From a virus, in IMG/VR virus record IMGVR_UViG_3300042569_003749, positions 1-29,753 of that record: a stretch of DNA of 29,753 nucleotides, one strand, 5' to 3'. Position numbers and translations under genes: made by a program. Of this stretch, positions 5,283 through 14,191 are shown one piece after another (the first letter of the stretch is position 1; each line of letters begins with the position of its first letter). Under the pieces are notes generated by a model. The model was not told the origin of the DNA. It saw only the letters and a program-made list of their open reading frames with translations, and did not search any database.

Positions 5283-7112
5283 TTAGGCGAGGGTCAGGGA
5301 GGCGGAGCGCACGGTTCCATCGGTGCCGCGCATCTTGAAGGTGATGGAAGTGTCGTTGGTCTGTTCTATGACGAGATCCCCGTTGCTGGCTGGGGTAACG
5401 GTTGTAGCGATGCCGCTTCGCTGAATCACGTTGCGAACTCGCAGATCACGGAAGGTTCCAGCCGTGCCGTTGTTGATTTCAACGACTCCTGCGGCATTGC
5501 GGGAGAGTGCCGTGTCCGGGGCAACCTGAGTATTAGTTCCCGGAACCCACCCAAGCGGCTTCGTTGAAACAAGCTGACAGCCATAGTTAGTGTCGAATGC
5601 TCCGCTTCCAGAAACTCCACAGGAATTGTTTGCTTGAAAACGGCCACTATTAAACGAGCCCATGAGAAATGTTGACCAGAAGTTAATAATTCCACTAGCG
5701 GCGTTGATCTGCGTCGTCCTAGCCGCCCCCGTGCCGCCTGCTTCGGTGCCGATTTCAAGGACGTTGCTGTTCCAGCGCATGAAGCCACGCTCGAAATTTG
5801 TCAGGCCAGCGTCCGTGTAGTTATACAGGCGGAATGTCTGTGGCACTGGCGTTCCAGCCGTGCCGCCATTTCGAAGGGCAAGCGTGTTCGCTGCGTCACG
5901 GGCGAGGAAGAGATCACGAGTTCCTTTTGCGTAACCGTTTGTCCAAGTGTATGCGCCTCCTGCTGGCAAACGGACAAAGGACACCGAACCAGAAGAACCC
6001 TCAATAGCGAATCGCTCAAAGTTCGGAACGCCAAGCGATAATCCGTAGGTCGGGCTAGTGTCCCACCTAGTAAAGATCGCTCCGTTCTTATCGACATTGA
6101 ATCGGCTAGTTCCTGCGGTCTGGACGTCGAATAGCAAACTCGACGCATTGCTTGCGGTGTCGGTGATGTTGAGCAGGATGCCCCTTGCTGCACCCGTCGT
6201 GTTCCATGTGCCGCTCAGGTTCAGAAGCGGAGTCGTGTTTGCTCCCGTAACGCTGTAGGAAGCAGTCAGGGCAGACGTATTCGCCGCTGCCGTGATGGTC
6301 TGGCCGACCGAGAAGAAGTTATTGATGTTGTCGAGCGAGACGTTGGATGAGAGTCGCGCGTCATCAAGAGTGCCGCTGGTCAGTAGCGATGCGTCCGTGG
6401 AGGCTGATGGGATTGTCGGCTTGTTGAGGATCTGGGCGAGGCCGCTTGTCGCGTTCCAGTCCGAGTTGACCTGGGCGGCTGGGATTGTGGGCTTTCCAGA
6501 AAGATCAGCGTATGAACCACTGGTGGCCACGCTGGCAAGACCCGTGACATCTGCCGAGGAAAGCGTGACTGCTCCCGTCTTCCCTGCGACTGAAGAGACG
6601 CCAGTCACAAGCGCGGAGATTGCAGAGGAGACGCTTGAAGTCGTGGCGAATCCTTGTGCCGTGACCCATGCCTGGGTGGCGTAGCTGGAAAGCGTGGAAG
6701 CGAGAGCGGAGACGGCTCGGGCGGCGGTGAAGTAGAGGTTGGTTGCGCCTTCAGGAACGGCGTCGGTCGAGCCGGGTGAAGAAGTCATCTCGACGTAGGA
6801 AGATCCCGACCAGCGATATGTCTTGTTCGATCCCGTCGAGACGTAGATTTTCCCTGTCTCTCCCGTCGCTGGGAACGCCGCAATCGTGGCAAATTCCAGC
6901 ACGTCGTCCACATAGCTCGGAAGCTGGGAGGCGGGGACGGTGCCGCCGACCAGTGTCGCGTAGTCCCCCGAGGGCTGCTTCCCGTCAAGAGCGGTCTGGA
7001 GCCCTGAGACGTCGCCACGATCCCCTTTATCCCCCTTGAGACCCGGTGCGCCCGTGCGAAGAACGGTCTGAAGGTTCGGGCGGGGGATGATGGTGACTTG
7101 GAGGGTGCTCAT
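5283..7112 (-). CDS. Tail fibre protein with collagen-like segment
   Basis: A 609-residue fibre. Residues 21-35 are five Gly-X-Y triplets (GAP GLK GDK GDR GDV), a collagen-like trimerisation element common in phage fibres. Then come Ser/Thr/Ala-rich repetitive beta segments (DAVPEGATNLYFT, SYATQAWVTAQGFATT, SVAGKTGAVTLSSADVTGLA) of a type common in phage side fibres. The C-terminal half is unique and probably holds the receptor-binding region. No S74 intramolecular chaperone is seen. Segments near 5560-5700 are more A/T-rich, suggesting module exchange at the receptor-binding end. It starts 9 nt after the upstream stop. Confidence 0.85.
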   Translation of the reverse strand: MSTLQVTIIPRPNLQTVLRTGAPGLKGDKGDRGDVSGLQTALDGKQPSGDYATLVGGTVPASQLPSYVDDVLEFATIAAFPATGETGKIYVSTGSNKTYRWSGSSYVEMTSSPGSTDAVPEGATNLYFTAARAVSALASTLSSYATQAWVTAQGFATTSSVSSAISALVTGVSSVAGKTGAVTLSSADVTGLASVATSGSYADLSGKPTIPAAQVNSDWNATSGLAQILNKPTIPSASTDASLLTSGTLDDARLSSNVSLDNINNFFSVGQTITAAANTSALTASYSVTGANTTPLLNLSGTWNTTGAARGILLNITDTASNASSLLFDVQTAGTSRFNVDKNGAIFTRWDTSPTYGLSLGVPNFERFAIEGSSGSVSFVRLPAGGAYTWTNGYAKGTRDLFLARDAANTLALRNGGTAGTPVPQTFRLYNYTDAGLTNFERGFMRWNSNVLEIGTEAGGTGAARTTQINAASGIINFWSTFLMGSFNSGRFQANNSCGVSGSGAFDTNYGCQLVSTKPLGWVPGTNTQVAPDTALSRNAAGVVEINNGTAGTFRDLRVRNVIQRSGIATTVTPASNGDLVIEQTNDTSITFKMRGTDGTVRSASLTLA

Positions 7113-7121
7113 CTGGTTCCG

Positions 7122-7493
7122 TTAGGCTCGGGAGGTGGCGGCGATGACGGGGATGAGCGTGAGGGGGACGACATTGAGGTCGCGGCCATCCGGGAGTGTG
7201 ACAAAGACATCATGCGCCCAACCCGACTCGCAGGGGCTGGCGGGGATGACTGCTGTCTGGGCCTGATTGAGCGAGAGGGTCGCCTTGCCGACGGCGGTGA
7301 CACTGACTGAGAAGGTGGCCAGCACGGAATCCGAGGCCGGGGTGCGACGAAGCTGGGCGCGCCAGATCGCCCCGGTCAGGTCGACAGGGGTGACCACTCC
7401 ACTCTCCGAGCGCTCGGAAACCTCCAGCCCGTAGCTGTAGTCAGCCGTCTGGACAATGGGATCTAGCGTCGTGGTGTCGGTGTCGCAGCTCAC
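7122..7493 (-). CDS. Hypothetical tail-tip/baseplate-type protein
   Basis: A 123-residue beta-rich protein: ADYSYGLEV, DLTGAIWRAQLRRTPAS, ATFSVSVTAVGKATLSLNQAQTAVIPAS, GWAHDVFVTLPDGRDLNVVPLTLI. The pattern (polarisation statement, slope region, ...G-W-x-x-D-V) recalls the small Ig-like proteins placed next to phage fibres, possibly the fibre attachment site. It has a GTG start, with TTTGACA 13 nt before it. It lies immediately upstream of the fibre in the operon. The specific role is inferred. Confidence 0.65.
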   Translation of the reverse strand: MSCDTDTTTLDPIVQTADYSYGLEVSERSESGVVTPVDLTGAIWRAQLRRTPASDSVLATFSVSVTAVGKATLSLNQAQTAVIPASPCESGWAHDVFVTLPDGRDLNVVPLTLIPVIAATSRA

Positions 7494-7559
7494 ATGGTCG
7501 CAGCCGTGTCAAAAGGTATCGCCGGTGGGCGATAGCTTAGTCATTCGAGGCTCATGTCA

Positions 7560-7739
7560 TCATGTGGCCGAGAAGTCCCGAGTCATTAGACGAGGGATGC
7601 CTGATTCGGGAGAATCGGCAGACCAACAAGCCGTCAGCAGACGGCTCAGCGGGAGAAGATTCACCATGAAGGCTTGAGTCCAATCATCCCCGTTGGGAGG
7701 GCCGGGGGGATCGTCTCTCCATAGGATGTCTCTCTTCAT
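7560..7739 (-). CDS. Hypothetical 59-aa protein coupled to the glycosyltransferase
   Basis: Short ORF starting at an ATG whose first bases overlap the glycosyltransferase stop as ATGA (7736-7739). It is not recognised. The N-terminus is charged and Pro-rich (RDDPPGPPNGDDW) and the middle amphipathic (QAFMVNLLPLSRLLTACW). The overlap is the main evidence; an upstream in-frame ATG at 7784 would extend into the enzyme gene. The 66 nt after it (7494-7559) hold the TTTGACA box of the next gene. Confidence 0.5.
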   Translation of the reverse strand: MKRDILWRDDPPGPPNGDDWTQAFMVNLLPLSRLLTACWSADSPESGIPRLMTRDFSAT

Positions 7740-8785
7740 ACCGAGACGAAGGGCTGCGGCCTCTGGCGTAGATGACCCCGGCACTCCCCATCCTGCTCAT
7801 GGTAGGCGCGGAAGTGGGTGATCTCGGTCTTTCCGTCCCGTTCCTGCCGCTTAATGTGATCGCAGACGAGGTGCGGGACACAGGCGATGCGGAGGGCGGC
7901 TGGATGCCAGCGGGACCAGCAGAGGAAAAGATCCTGAGTCCCCCTGCCCTCATAGCCCGTGAAGTCGGAGTGTGCGAGCGCGGCCTTGGATAACAGGGTG
8001 CAACCTAACCCGCACCAATCAGAAGGGACGACTGCCCCGATGCCGATGCCAGGATAAGCGAAGTCCATCCATCCTCTGCGGCGATAGCCCTTGGCATTCA
8101 ACTCAAAGACGTTTCCTGTAGGCGGCGACTTCTTGATCCATTCGCGCAATCTGACCATGCGCTTGCCTTCCTTCTCGCCCGTCTTCTGAGCCGCTTCCGC
8201 TTCCCTTGCATTGGTTGGTGGCTTGATTGCCTTCAGTCGTTCCTCGCATTTCTCAAGCAGGAGCTTAAGGCGGGGCTTGAGATTCCTCTCCTCTGGAAGG
8301 AAATCCTCGGCGATCTGATGCTGGGGAGAGCCGAACCCTCCAAGGAACAACCCATTCGGGTAGGTAGCAGCGGCGATGTCGTAGTAGGGACGGCCATCGG
8401 CTTGCGGCATGGCAAGAGTCCATTCCAGAACACGGAGGCCGTGCGCCGGAACGATGGTATCACTCTCAACGACCCAGCATTGGTCAGCGCGGATCTTGCG
8501 AGCAAAGGCGAATCCTGCCCCTTGCAAGGCGGCAATGCGGAGTTGCGCCGCTTCCTTGTAGTCCTTGGCATCATCCGCAAAGGGATGCTTCAGCACGGAA
8601 ACCTTCCACCCCTCGGGTAGCTCTCTCTTGGCAATCTCTGCGGCGGCTTCCCCTTCCTTGCTCTCATCCGTCGAAAATATGAAATGAGCCTCGTCGTGGT
8701 GAGCGGCGGCGGCGGCTATAGCACGAACGCATTGAGGCCATGCGTGAAGGTAGCCCTTGGTGGCGGCGGTGCAGATGGCTATCAT
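7736..8785 (-). CDS. Phage glycosyltransferase-like protein (GT-A type)
   Basis: A 349-residue enzyme-like protein. Residues 1-25 (MIAICTAATKGYLHAWPQCVRAI) and the DEAHFIFSTDES segment resemble the nucleotide-sugar binding start of GT-A glycosyltransferases. Residues about 103-113 (CWVVESDTIVP) carry a DxD-like acidic site, and GYEGRGTQDLFLCWSRW (about 275-291) resembles the late catalytic acidic motif (G-x-D). CDHIK and HFRAYHEQ near the end supply possible metal-binding His. The predicted role is glycosyl transfer to host surface polymer or virion protein. It sits between two host-recognition genes in the tail operon. Donor and acceptor are not deducible. The call is from motif pattern. Confidence 0.7.
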   Translation of the reverse strand: MIAICTAATKGYLHAWPQCVRAIAAAAAHHDEAHFIFSTDESKEGEAAAEIAKRELPEGWKVSVLKHPFADDAKDYKEAAQLRIAALQGAGFAFARKIRADQCWVVESDTIVPAHGLRVLEWTLAMPQADGRPYYDIAAATYPNGLFLGGFGSPQHQIAEDFLPEERNLKPRLKLLLEKCEERLKAIKPPTNAREAEAAQKTGEKEGKRMVRLREWIKKSPPTGNVFELNAKGYRRRGWMDFAYPGIGIGAVVPSDWCGLGCTLLSKAALAHSDFTGYEGRGTQDLFLCWSRWHPAALRIACVPHLVCDHIKRQERDGKTEITHFRAYHEQDGECRGHLRQRPQPFVSV

Positions 8786-8797
8786 TAAAACACTGTT

Positions 8798-10270
8798 TCA
8801 AAGATAATAATATGGCAAAAACCGATTTAACTCCGATCCAGCATCACGAAATTCATATAACTTCCTTGCTATAATACCAGTGCCGCAGACTAAAGGAGTG
8901 GGGAAAAATACCGAAACCGCATCCGCCATCTGTCCGATCAAGTGATCCGCAATTGTACCGTAAATTGTGCTGTAAGACCCCGTGGATAAAGCGTTCCCGC
9001 TAGTCCCAACAACAGCACAGGCTCCTGCCGGTAGGTTTTCTAAGTTGTTGAATACTGTATAATCGCGGTTAAACTCAGGCATTCCTCCTAGAATAAAATA
9101 ACTGGCATCCCTCTGATCATACCAATTCAAGTATTTACCAAACCGTGACGTAAAAGCTGGATATGATTCCGAGGTCGTAAGCATCATTGATCCGCTGGAT
9201 GTCTTCACGCTACTTGTCACCGTGTTTGCTGAGTCGGCGTTTCTGCTGTCGGTAACACTCCAAGTTGAGAAGCAATTCCCCACACTATTGAAAGAAACAG
9301 TGATCGTTGTGTAGTCATCAGACCCAATGGCATCAAATCCACCCGTGGCGTTAGTGGTTGCAGTAACTACTGAAGAGGTTCCCACTGGATAAGGAATCAG
9401 GTTGTTAAGCCTCCCACCAGCTACATGGCTCCACTTAGGAATGGTCACTTCTGCACTGCCAGTATACCAGAGCGCACCCGAAGATTTATCCCTCGTATTA
9501 AACGGAATGCTTGGTATTTCAGCCTTGAATATCGGAACATTTTGATAAATTCTAAACCCCGCCTGCAACATATCCACCGCACCAGGGAAGCTGTTTCTAC
9601 CAACTGCAGTATTAAAGGTAACTGTGCCACCAATTCCGAACCCCCTGTAATGATACGGGGGAGTCGAGACTGTGTTTATTGGAAACCTATCCGTTGCCGC
9701 ACTCTTAGAAACCGTTGAAATTACAGAAACGCTCGGCATAAGATTATAACCTACACTCACAGGCACGTCTGAATTATAATAAGTAAATGAAGGGCGCGAT
9801 GTAAAACTTGTCGTTGTGAAGCATTCGCTTAGCTGTATCCACGAAGGGGACGAAATAATTGCCAGAACCTCCCCAAAACCTGCGTAATAGCTGACAATCG
9901 GTTGGTTCTCTCCAGTTTCGCTTGTTTCAAAGTCGGTGTAAGCAGGGATCGTCTTAGCAAATGTTCCATCTGGATAATACCAATCAAAACCCATCTGGGT
10001 TGTGGTGCTAATGCCCACCTGTGTCCTTGAGACGTAAGTAGAAGCTAAGGTCGTCACTCGTTCATATGAAGAGTTGGAGGTTGCAACTGTAATTTCTGAA
10101 GCTGAATTTGTGGAAGTTGTCCAAACCGAATAATTTCCCTCGGTAGTCGTTGTCTCGCTGGAGTTATAGGTAAGTGTCTCTACCATCGTGTTGACTAACT
10201 GATATATTTGTATACCCCAGTCGGTATAAACCTCTCCAACAAACATGGGAGGGCCAGCAACGCTAATCAT
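8798..10270 (-). CDS. Large beta-rich virion protein, possible receptor-binding protein
   Basis: A 490-residue protein with no recognised domain. It is rich in Ser, Thr, Tyr and Val with many short beta-like segments and few charges, as in tail spike or tip proteins. Its DNA is clearly more A/T-rich than the flanking genes, which suggests acquisition by exchange. The start ATG at 10270 overlaps the previous stop as ATGA. Position after the tape measure and before the fibre, together with a neighbouring glycosyltransferase, suggests host surface contact (inference). Confidence 0.7.
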   Translation of the reverse strand: MISVAGPPMFVGEVYTDWGIQIYQLVNTMVETLTYNSSETTTTEGNYSVWTTSTNSASEITVATSNSSYERVTTLASTYVSRTQVGISTTTQMGFDWYYPDGTFAKTIPAYTDFETSETGENQPIVSYYAGFGEVLAIISSPSWIQLSECFTTTSFTSRPSFTYYNSDVPVSVGYNLMPSVSVISTVSKSAATDRFPINTVSTPPYHYRGFGIGGTVTFNTAVGRNSFPGAVDMLQAGFRIYQNVPIFKAEIPSIPFNTRDKSSGALWYTGSAEVTIPKWSHVAGGRLNNLIPYPVGTSSVVTATTNATGGFDAIGSDDYTTITVSFNSVGNCFSTWSVTDSRNADSANTVTSSVKTSSGSMMLTTSESYPAFTSRFGKYLNWYDQRDASYFILGGMPEFNRDYTVFNNLENLPAGACAVVGTSGNALSTGSYSTIYGTIADHLIGQMADAVSVFFPTPLVCGTGIIARKLYEFRDAGSELNRFLPYYYL

Positions 10271-10860
10271 GACACGATCAGGTTGTACCAGCGATCAACT
10301 CCAGGAACGCCTACGGGAGGTGTCGTTAACTTGTCGGTCTGGATCGCCAGCGATGAACTAACCACGGGATTGCCATTGCCAATCGTCCGAAACGCTTTCC
10401 CGTCCTTGGTAAGGCCAAAGACAAACTTCACCTCTGAAGGCAATGCCGATGGGATGAGAGTTGGGGGCGAAGGAGGGTTTGAATCTGTAAGGATTTCTGC
10501 CGCCGTAATCTTGGTTCCATCCGTGCTTAACTTGCAGATGAAATAGGTGAGTGTGTCGTTGATTGTGAACTCGGTAAAGATATTCGACGGGATAATGCCA
10601 GCCACCAAGCCGGGGACGATGGTCGCCTGGTCACCGCTGGTGGCGGATGAAAGCTGGATGTCGAAGGGCTGAAGAGCAGGCTTAGACGATCCACCTCCAT
10701 TGATCGAGAGTGAGAACCCACCGCGTGATGCGGTGTAGCTGTAGCCGACACCCGGCTGGATCTCCCGAGCGCGAAGCTCGGCATCCAGCCACACGGCGAA
10801 GCGATCCCATGCGGCAGGAGTCAGCTCTCCTCCACTCTGAAGCCGTGGGCAACGGGACAT
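10267..10860 (-). CDS. Hypothetical tail protein
   Basis: A 197-residue protein. A helical N-terminal part (LTPAAWDRFAVWLDAELRAREIQPGVGYSYTAS) is followed by a beta-rich region with hydrophobic strands (EFTINDTLTYFICKLST, EVKFVFGLTKDGKAFRTIG). The ATG at 10860 (MSRCPRLQ) is preferred over one at 10938, because the earlier start would run 76 nt back into the upstream gene, whose stop is at 10863. A tip or distal tail role is inferred from the order. Confidence 0.65.
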   Translation of the reverse strand: MSRCPRLQSGGELTPAAWDRFAVWLDAELRAREIQPGVGYSYTASRGGFSLSINGGGSSKPALQPFDIQLSSATSGDQATIVPGLVAGIIPSNIFTEFTINDTLTYFICKLSTDGTKITAAEILTDSNPPSPPTLIPSALPSEVKFVFGLTKDGKAFRTIGNGNPVVSSSLAIQTDKLTTPPVGVPGVDRWYNLIVS

Positions 10861-10862
10861 GA

Positions 10863-11549
10863 CTAGTTGGCTGTTCCGTAGACCGTCGGCTCCCACCCAC
10901 CCTGTCCGCTGGCCCGATACTCTTGGGTCACGCGCCACTTCCCGTCGATCAAAGCAACGGCATTCATTCCGGTGAGCATCCAGTTCCCCCCGCTGGGCAG
11001 TGCGGGTGCATTGGTGAGACCCGTGGCGATCTTCCCGATCTCACTCATGCTGGGCAGAGTTGTCTGATCGGCGGTGATGGAGAGGGTGATCGATGGCTTC
11101 AGCACCGAGTCCTGCCCCTTGAGGATCAGACGGGCGTAGGCGGCCAGCCCTGTGGAGCCAGCAGCCGGATCAGTGTATTTACTCCAACTCTCGGTTCCAT
11201 TCTCGCAATTCTGGATGATCTTATGTGCATTCGCATCCAAGGCCCAAGGTTGTCCTGATGCAAATTTCCAGAAGCTCTTCAGCGGTTCGCTCGAGGTGGT
11301 CGTGTGGATTTCGTAGTTCCAAGTCTGTGAGGAACCACCGCCGCCGCCGCCTCCACCGCCGCCTGTCGTGTCGCCGTCAGAATCGTAGGTGAGGCGATAG
11401 ACCCCCTCGGCGAAACTCTTGGTGACGTTGAAAGAGCCGCTCGGGACCTCTGGAAATGCACTCAGGCTCTCGACGGTGGTCGTGGTGATGAATCGCCCAA
11501 GGTTGGATGACCACTTCGATGAGGTGGAGACTGTGGTTTCGGCTGGCAT
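10863..11549 (-). CDS. Hypothetical tail protein with polyglycine hinge
   Basis: A 228-residue protein following the tape measure gene, in the place usually held by a distal tail or tip component. The N-terminal 60 residues are beta-like. A run of ten Gly (about 63-72, after DGDTT) forms a flexible hinge to a second domain of 150 residues (WNYEIHTTTS to the end). No known motif. The homopolymeric Gly tract is repetitive at DNA level and could vary in length. Confidence 0.65.
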   Translation of the reverse strand: MPAETTVSTSSKWSSNLGRFITTTTVESLSAFPEVPSGSFNVTKSFAEGVYRLTYDSDGDTTGGGGGGGGGGSSQTWNYEIHTTTSSEPLKSFWKFASGQPWALDANAHKIIQNCENGTESWSKYTDPAAGSTGLAAYARLILKGQDSVLKPSITLSITADQTTLPSMSEIGKIATGLTNAPALPSGGNWMLTGMNAVALIDGKWRVTQEYRASGQGGWEPTVYGTAN

Positions 11550-11569
11550 GATCGTGCGATGGTCGGGGG

Positions 11570-13165
11570 TTAGTAGGCAGGCGCGAACTCGGCCATGACG
11601 GGCGACATCATGCCCTTGGCCAAATTCTGGTTGATCGATTGCAGGAGGCTGGTCTGCCTCTTGTTCTCCTCGAGGATGGGGTTGCTCCCCCCGCCGACTG
11701 AGATGCCGCCGCCTCCGATCTTGGCAAGGGTGTCGGCGAAGATGGACTGCTTGGCTACCTGGCCGATCTCGGCCCCGTTGAAGGTGCTCTGGGCGGTGCT
11801 GCGACCGGCGTTCTCGACTCGGGCGGCGGCATTGGCGGCTGCCCCGGCGTCATAGAGGGTACTAATCAGGCTGTCCAACTCCTGACCGCTTCCTCCTCCG
11901 AATAGATCGACGCTCTGGAACTTCTTCGCAAAGTCGGAAGCGGCAAACCCAATCGCGTTGGCGACTTGCTTCCTGAAGTTCTGATTGACGGTCTGCAGCT
12001 TGTCGTAGCCATTCGCTCCCTGCTGCATCGAAAGGTTGCGGAACTCGGCGGCCTTCTCGTCAATCGCGTCAGCTCCCTTGCCGATGGAACCTCCGATCAG
12101 GGGGATGTTCCTCATCTCGTTGACCAGCGAGGCAACCCCTCCCAGCAGGCCAGCATTGAAGGAGTTCACAAAGGACATGAGCGTGTCGCCGAGACCTGTC
12201 CAGAAACTGGTTTCGTTGATCGCGGCCAGCCCGGAGGTTAAAATCGTGGGGATGATCGCCATCTGGGCCGGAATCGAACCAAACAGCGCATAGATCCCCC
12301 CGGCCAGAAAGTTGATCGCATTCTCAAAGGCCACTTTCAGGTCGAGCCAGATCAGCCTCCCGATCTGCCCCTGCATGAGTGCCTGGATCAATACGGAGAC
12401 CACTCCGCCGACATCCTTTCCAGCGGAGGCCAGATCCAGACGCTCAAAGGCGGCGACCGCCGCATTCAACTGAGGAACGACCTGACTGCCCACTCCGACA
12501 AAGAAGCCAGTGACCTTGCTCCCACTCCTGCCGAGCGCATCACTGGCCCGGTCAAATGTGGCGGCATTCTCCCCCAGTAATCGGGCGGTCTCGGAGATAT
12601 TCCCGGCCTCCTTGAAATTCGGGTCCATGAAGACCTGAAGCAATTCGCCGCCGCTCTTACCAAAGAGGGCCATGGCCGCTGCCGACCTCTCCACACTATT
12701 GGGAAGCTGTGAGATGGCATTGCCGATCTGGGCGAAGGCCTGACCGCTGTCCATGGATGCTAGGCTCTGAGGGTCGAGGCCGAGGGACTTCAGCACATCG
12801 CCCTCCTTGCCCCCTCCGACCGCAGAGGCTAGGGCCTTCTGCATTTTATTCACCGCAGGGCCGAGCTTCTCGGCATCGACCCCGGCATCCTTGAACGCGA
12901 GCCGAAGGCCGTAAAGTGACTCGACGGCGACGCCAGTCCGATTCGAGAGATCGACCATCTCACTCCCGAGATCAAGGGCACCTTTCATCCCGGCCATAGA
13001 AGCCCCGATAGCGGCAATGGATGCAGCCGCTCCGGCCATCGCGGCGGTATTGATGGCCCCGAGGCCGATGGATCCGAGTTTCTTGGCGGCGGCACCGACT
13101 TGGGAAAAGGCCCCTAGGACGGCATCTTTCCCCGTTACGCCAATGCTGACAGATACGTCGCTCAT
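11570..13165 (-). CDS. Tail tape measure protein
   Basis: A 531-residue protein that sets tail length and is ejected during infection. The N-terminal part is helical and Ala/Gly-rich (VTGKDAVLGAFSQVGAAAKKLG). The typical tape-measure segment LGSEMVDLSNRTGVAVESLYGLRLAFKDAG follows at about 66-95, then MALFGKSGGELL (about 165). A long hydrophobic stretch lies at about 255-330. By the usual 1.5 A per residue this predicts a tail near 80 nm. It is shorter than in many siphophages. TTTGACA lies 16 nt before the ATG, and a GGGAG Shine-Dalgarno is also present. Confidence 0.9.
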   Translation of the reverse strand: MSDVSVSIGVTGKDAVLGAFSQVGAAAKKLGSIGLGAINTAAMAGAAASIAAIGASMAGMKGALDLGSEMVDLSNRTGVAVESLYGLRLAFKDAGVDAEKLGPAVNKMQKALASAVGGGKEGDVLKSLGLDPQSLASMDSGQAFAQIGNAISQLPNSVERSAAAMALFGKSGGELLQVFMDPNFKEAGNISETARLLGENAATFDRASDALGRSGSKVTGFFVGVGSQVVPQLNAAVAAFERLDLASAGKDVGGVVSVLIQALMQGQIGRLIWLDLKVAFENAINFLAGGIYALFGSIPAQMAIIPTILTSGLAAINETSFWTGLGDTLMSFVNSFNAGLLGGVASLVNEMRNIPLIGGSIGKGADAIDEKAAEFRNLSMQQGANGYDKLQTVNQNFRKQVANAIGFAASDFAKKFQSVDLFGGGSGQELDSLISTLYDAGAAANAAARVENAGRSTAQSTFNGAEIGQVAKQSIFADTLAKIGGGGISVGGGSNPILEENKRQTSLLQSINQNLAKGMMSPVMAEFAPAY

Positions 13166-13208
13166 GCTATAGCTCCCGTGCTGTCAAACAGGCTTGATCA
13201 GCCGCCGA

Positions 13209-14108
13209 TCAAAATGGTGCCGACGCTTTTTTCAGGGCTTCCTTAATTTCTTTTCCTAGAGATCGGTAAAACTTCTGGCGGGAGATCCTGATGGCTTCCT
13301 TGTGATCCGTAGGACGAAGAGCTTTGTCAGCCCATGGGAGCCTATTTACCAATGTGATCTTGGGTAGATCATTGGTGGCATTATCACTTACCGAGTGAGG
13401 AACGGCTGATGCATGCCGCTTAACCCACGCAGGAATGCCGCGAAGCGCATCCTGCACATCAGCCTTGACAGAGATGGCACAGGCCGCCCATGCGGCCTTG
13501 GTCAGCCCCACTAGCTTCTGTTTCTCCTTGATGTATTTCTCCAGATCGTTGGATTTGTAGACGACGATGCGTGTCTGCCAGTTCTTACGAACCCGTCCAT
13601 AGTCATTGCGAGTTCGCTTGTGGATAGATCTATCGACAGTTGGATCAACCTTTAGATTTGAGAACCCCTCGGATGATGACAGCAAATCCTGAAGGGCCGA
13701 CATCCCGAGTCTTGAAGTCTTCTTGGTTATCCGCTTCTGCTCTTTTCTACGATTCTGAATCCTGTTTCCACCATCTATCGCGGCAATGATGGCATCGCGG
13801 AGTTCAAAGTCCCTGACAATAACCCTTTTAACAACTTCCCTTAGACTTTGCTTTGTTCTGCCGTGAAGAGTTTTAATCGGGGCCGCAGGCGTATAGACTC
13901 GGAGAATATCGTTTTGAGTGGCAATCTCCCCCTTTTTCTTTGCTTCATTGTTCCGGCCATAAGGGGGGACGGAGTAAGCTAGGTTGACAGCCATGAGTCT
14001 GGCACTCCGGCGAAGGGTAGAGGCCACGCATTTACCAGTAGCCTCCTTATACTTCAAAAGTCGTTTTTGAAGCTTTTTGTCGTCAATCTGAACTTTTGGC
14101 GTGGCCAT
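13209..14108 (-). CDS. Basic phage morphogenesis protein, function unknown
   Basis: A 299-residue Lys/Arg-rich protein without TM segments. Features include RRSARLMAVNLAYSVPPYG (about 33-51), a long basic helical middle (RRKEQKRITKKTS) and GLTKAAWAACAISVKADV...GIPAWVKRH (about 200-230), the kind of motif seen in phage virion-assembly proteins. DNA composition is more A/T-rich than the flanks. It lies between the plus-strand ligase insert and the tape measure. It could be a minor tail or tail-completion protein, or cargo. TTTGACA lies 16 nt before the ATG, with AAAGAGGT as Shine-Dalgarno. Confidence 0.6.
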   Translation of the reverse strand: MATPKVQIDDKKLQKRLLKYKEATGKCVASTLRRSARLMAVNLAYSVPPYGRNNEAKKKGEIATQNDILRVYTPAAPIKTLHGRTKQSLREVVKRVIVRDFELRDAIIAAIDGGNRIQNRRKEQKRITKKTSRLGMSALQDLLSSSEGFSNLKVDPTVDRSIHKRTRNDYGRVRKNWQTRIVVYKSNDLEKYIKEKQKLVGLTKAAWAACAISVKADVQDALRGIPAWVKRHASAVPHSVSDNATNDLPKITLVNRLPWADKALRPTDHKEAIRISRQKFYRSLGKEIKEALKKASAPF

Positions 14109-14191
14109 ACCTCTTTCAACCCCCTGTCAAAGCTGGAAATCATTTGATTTCTATTATTTACAAAAACCCTTTTTCATGGGATCTTTAACCC

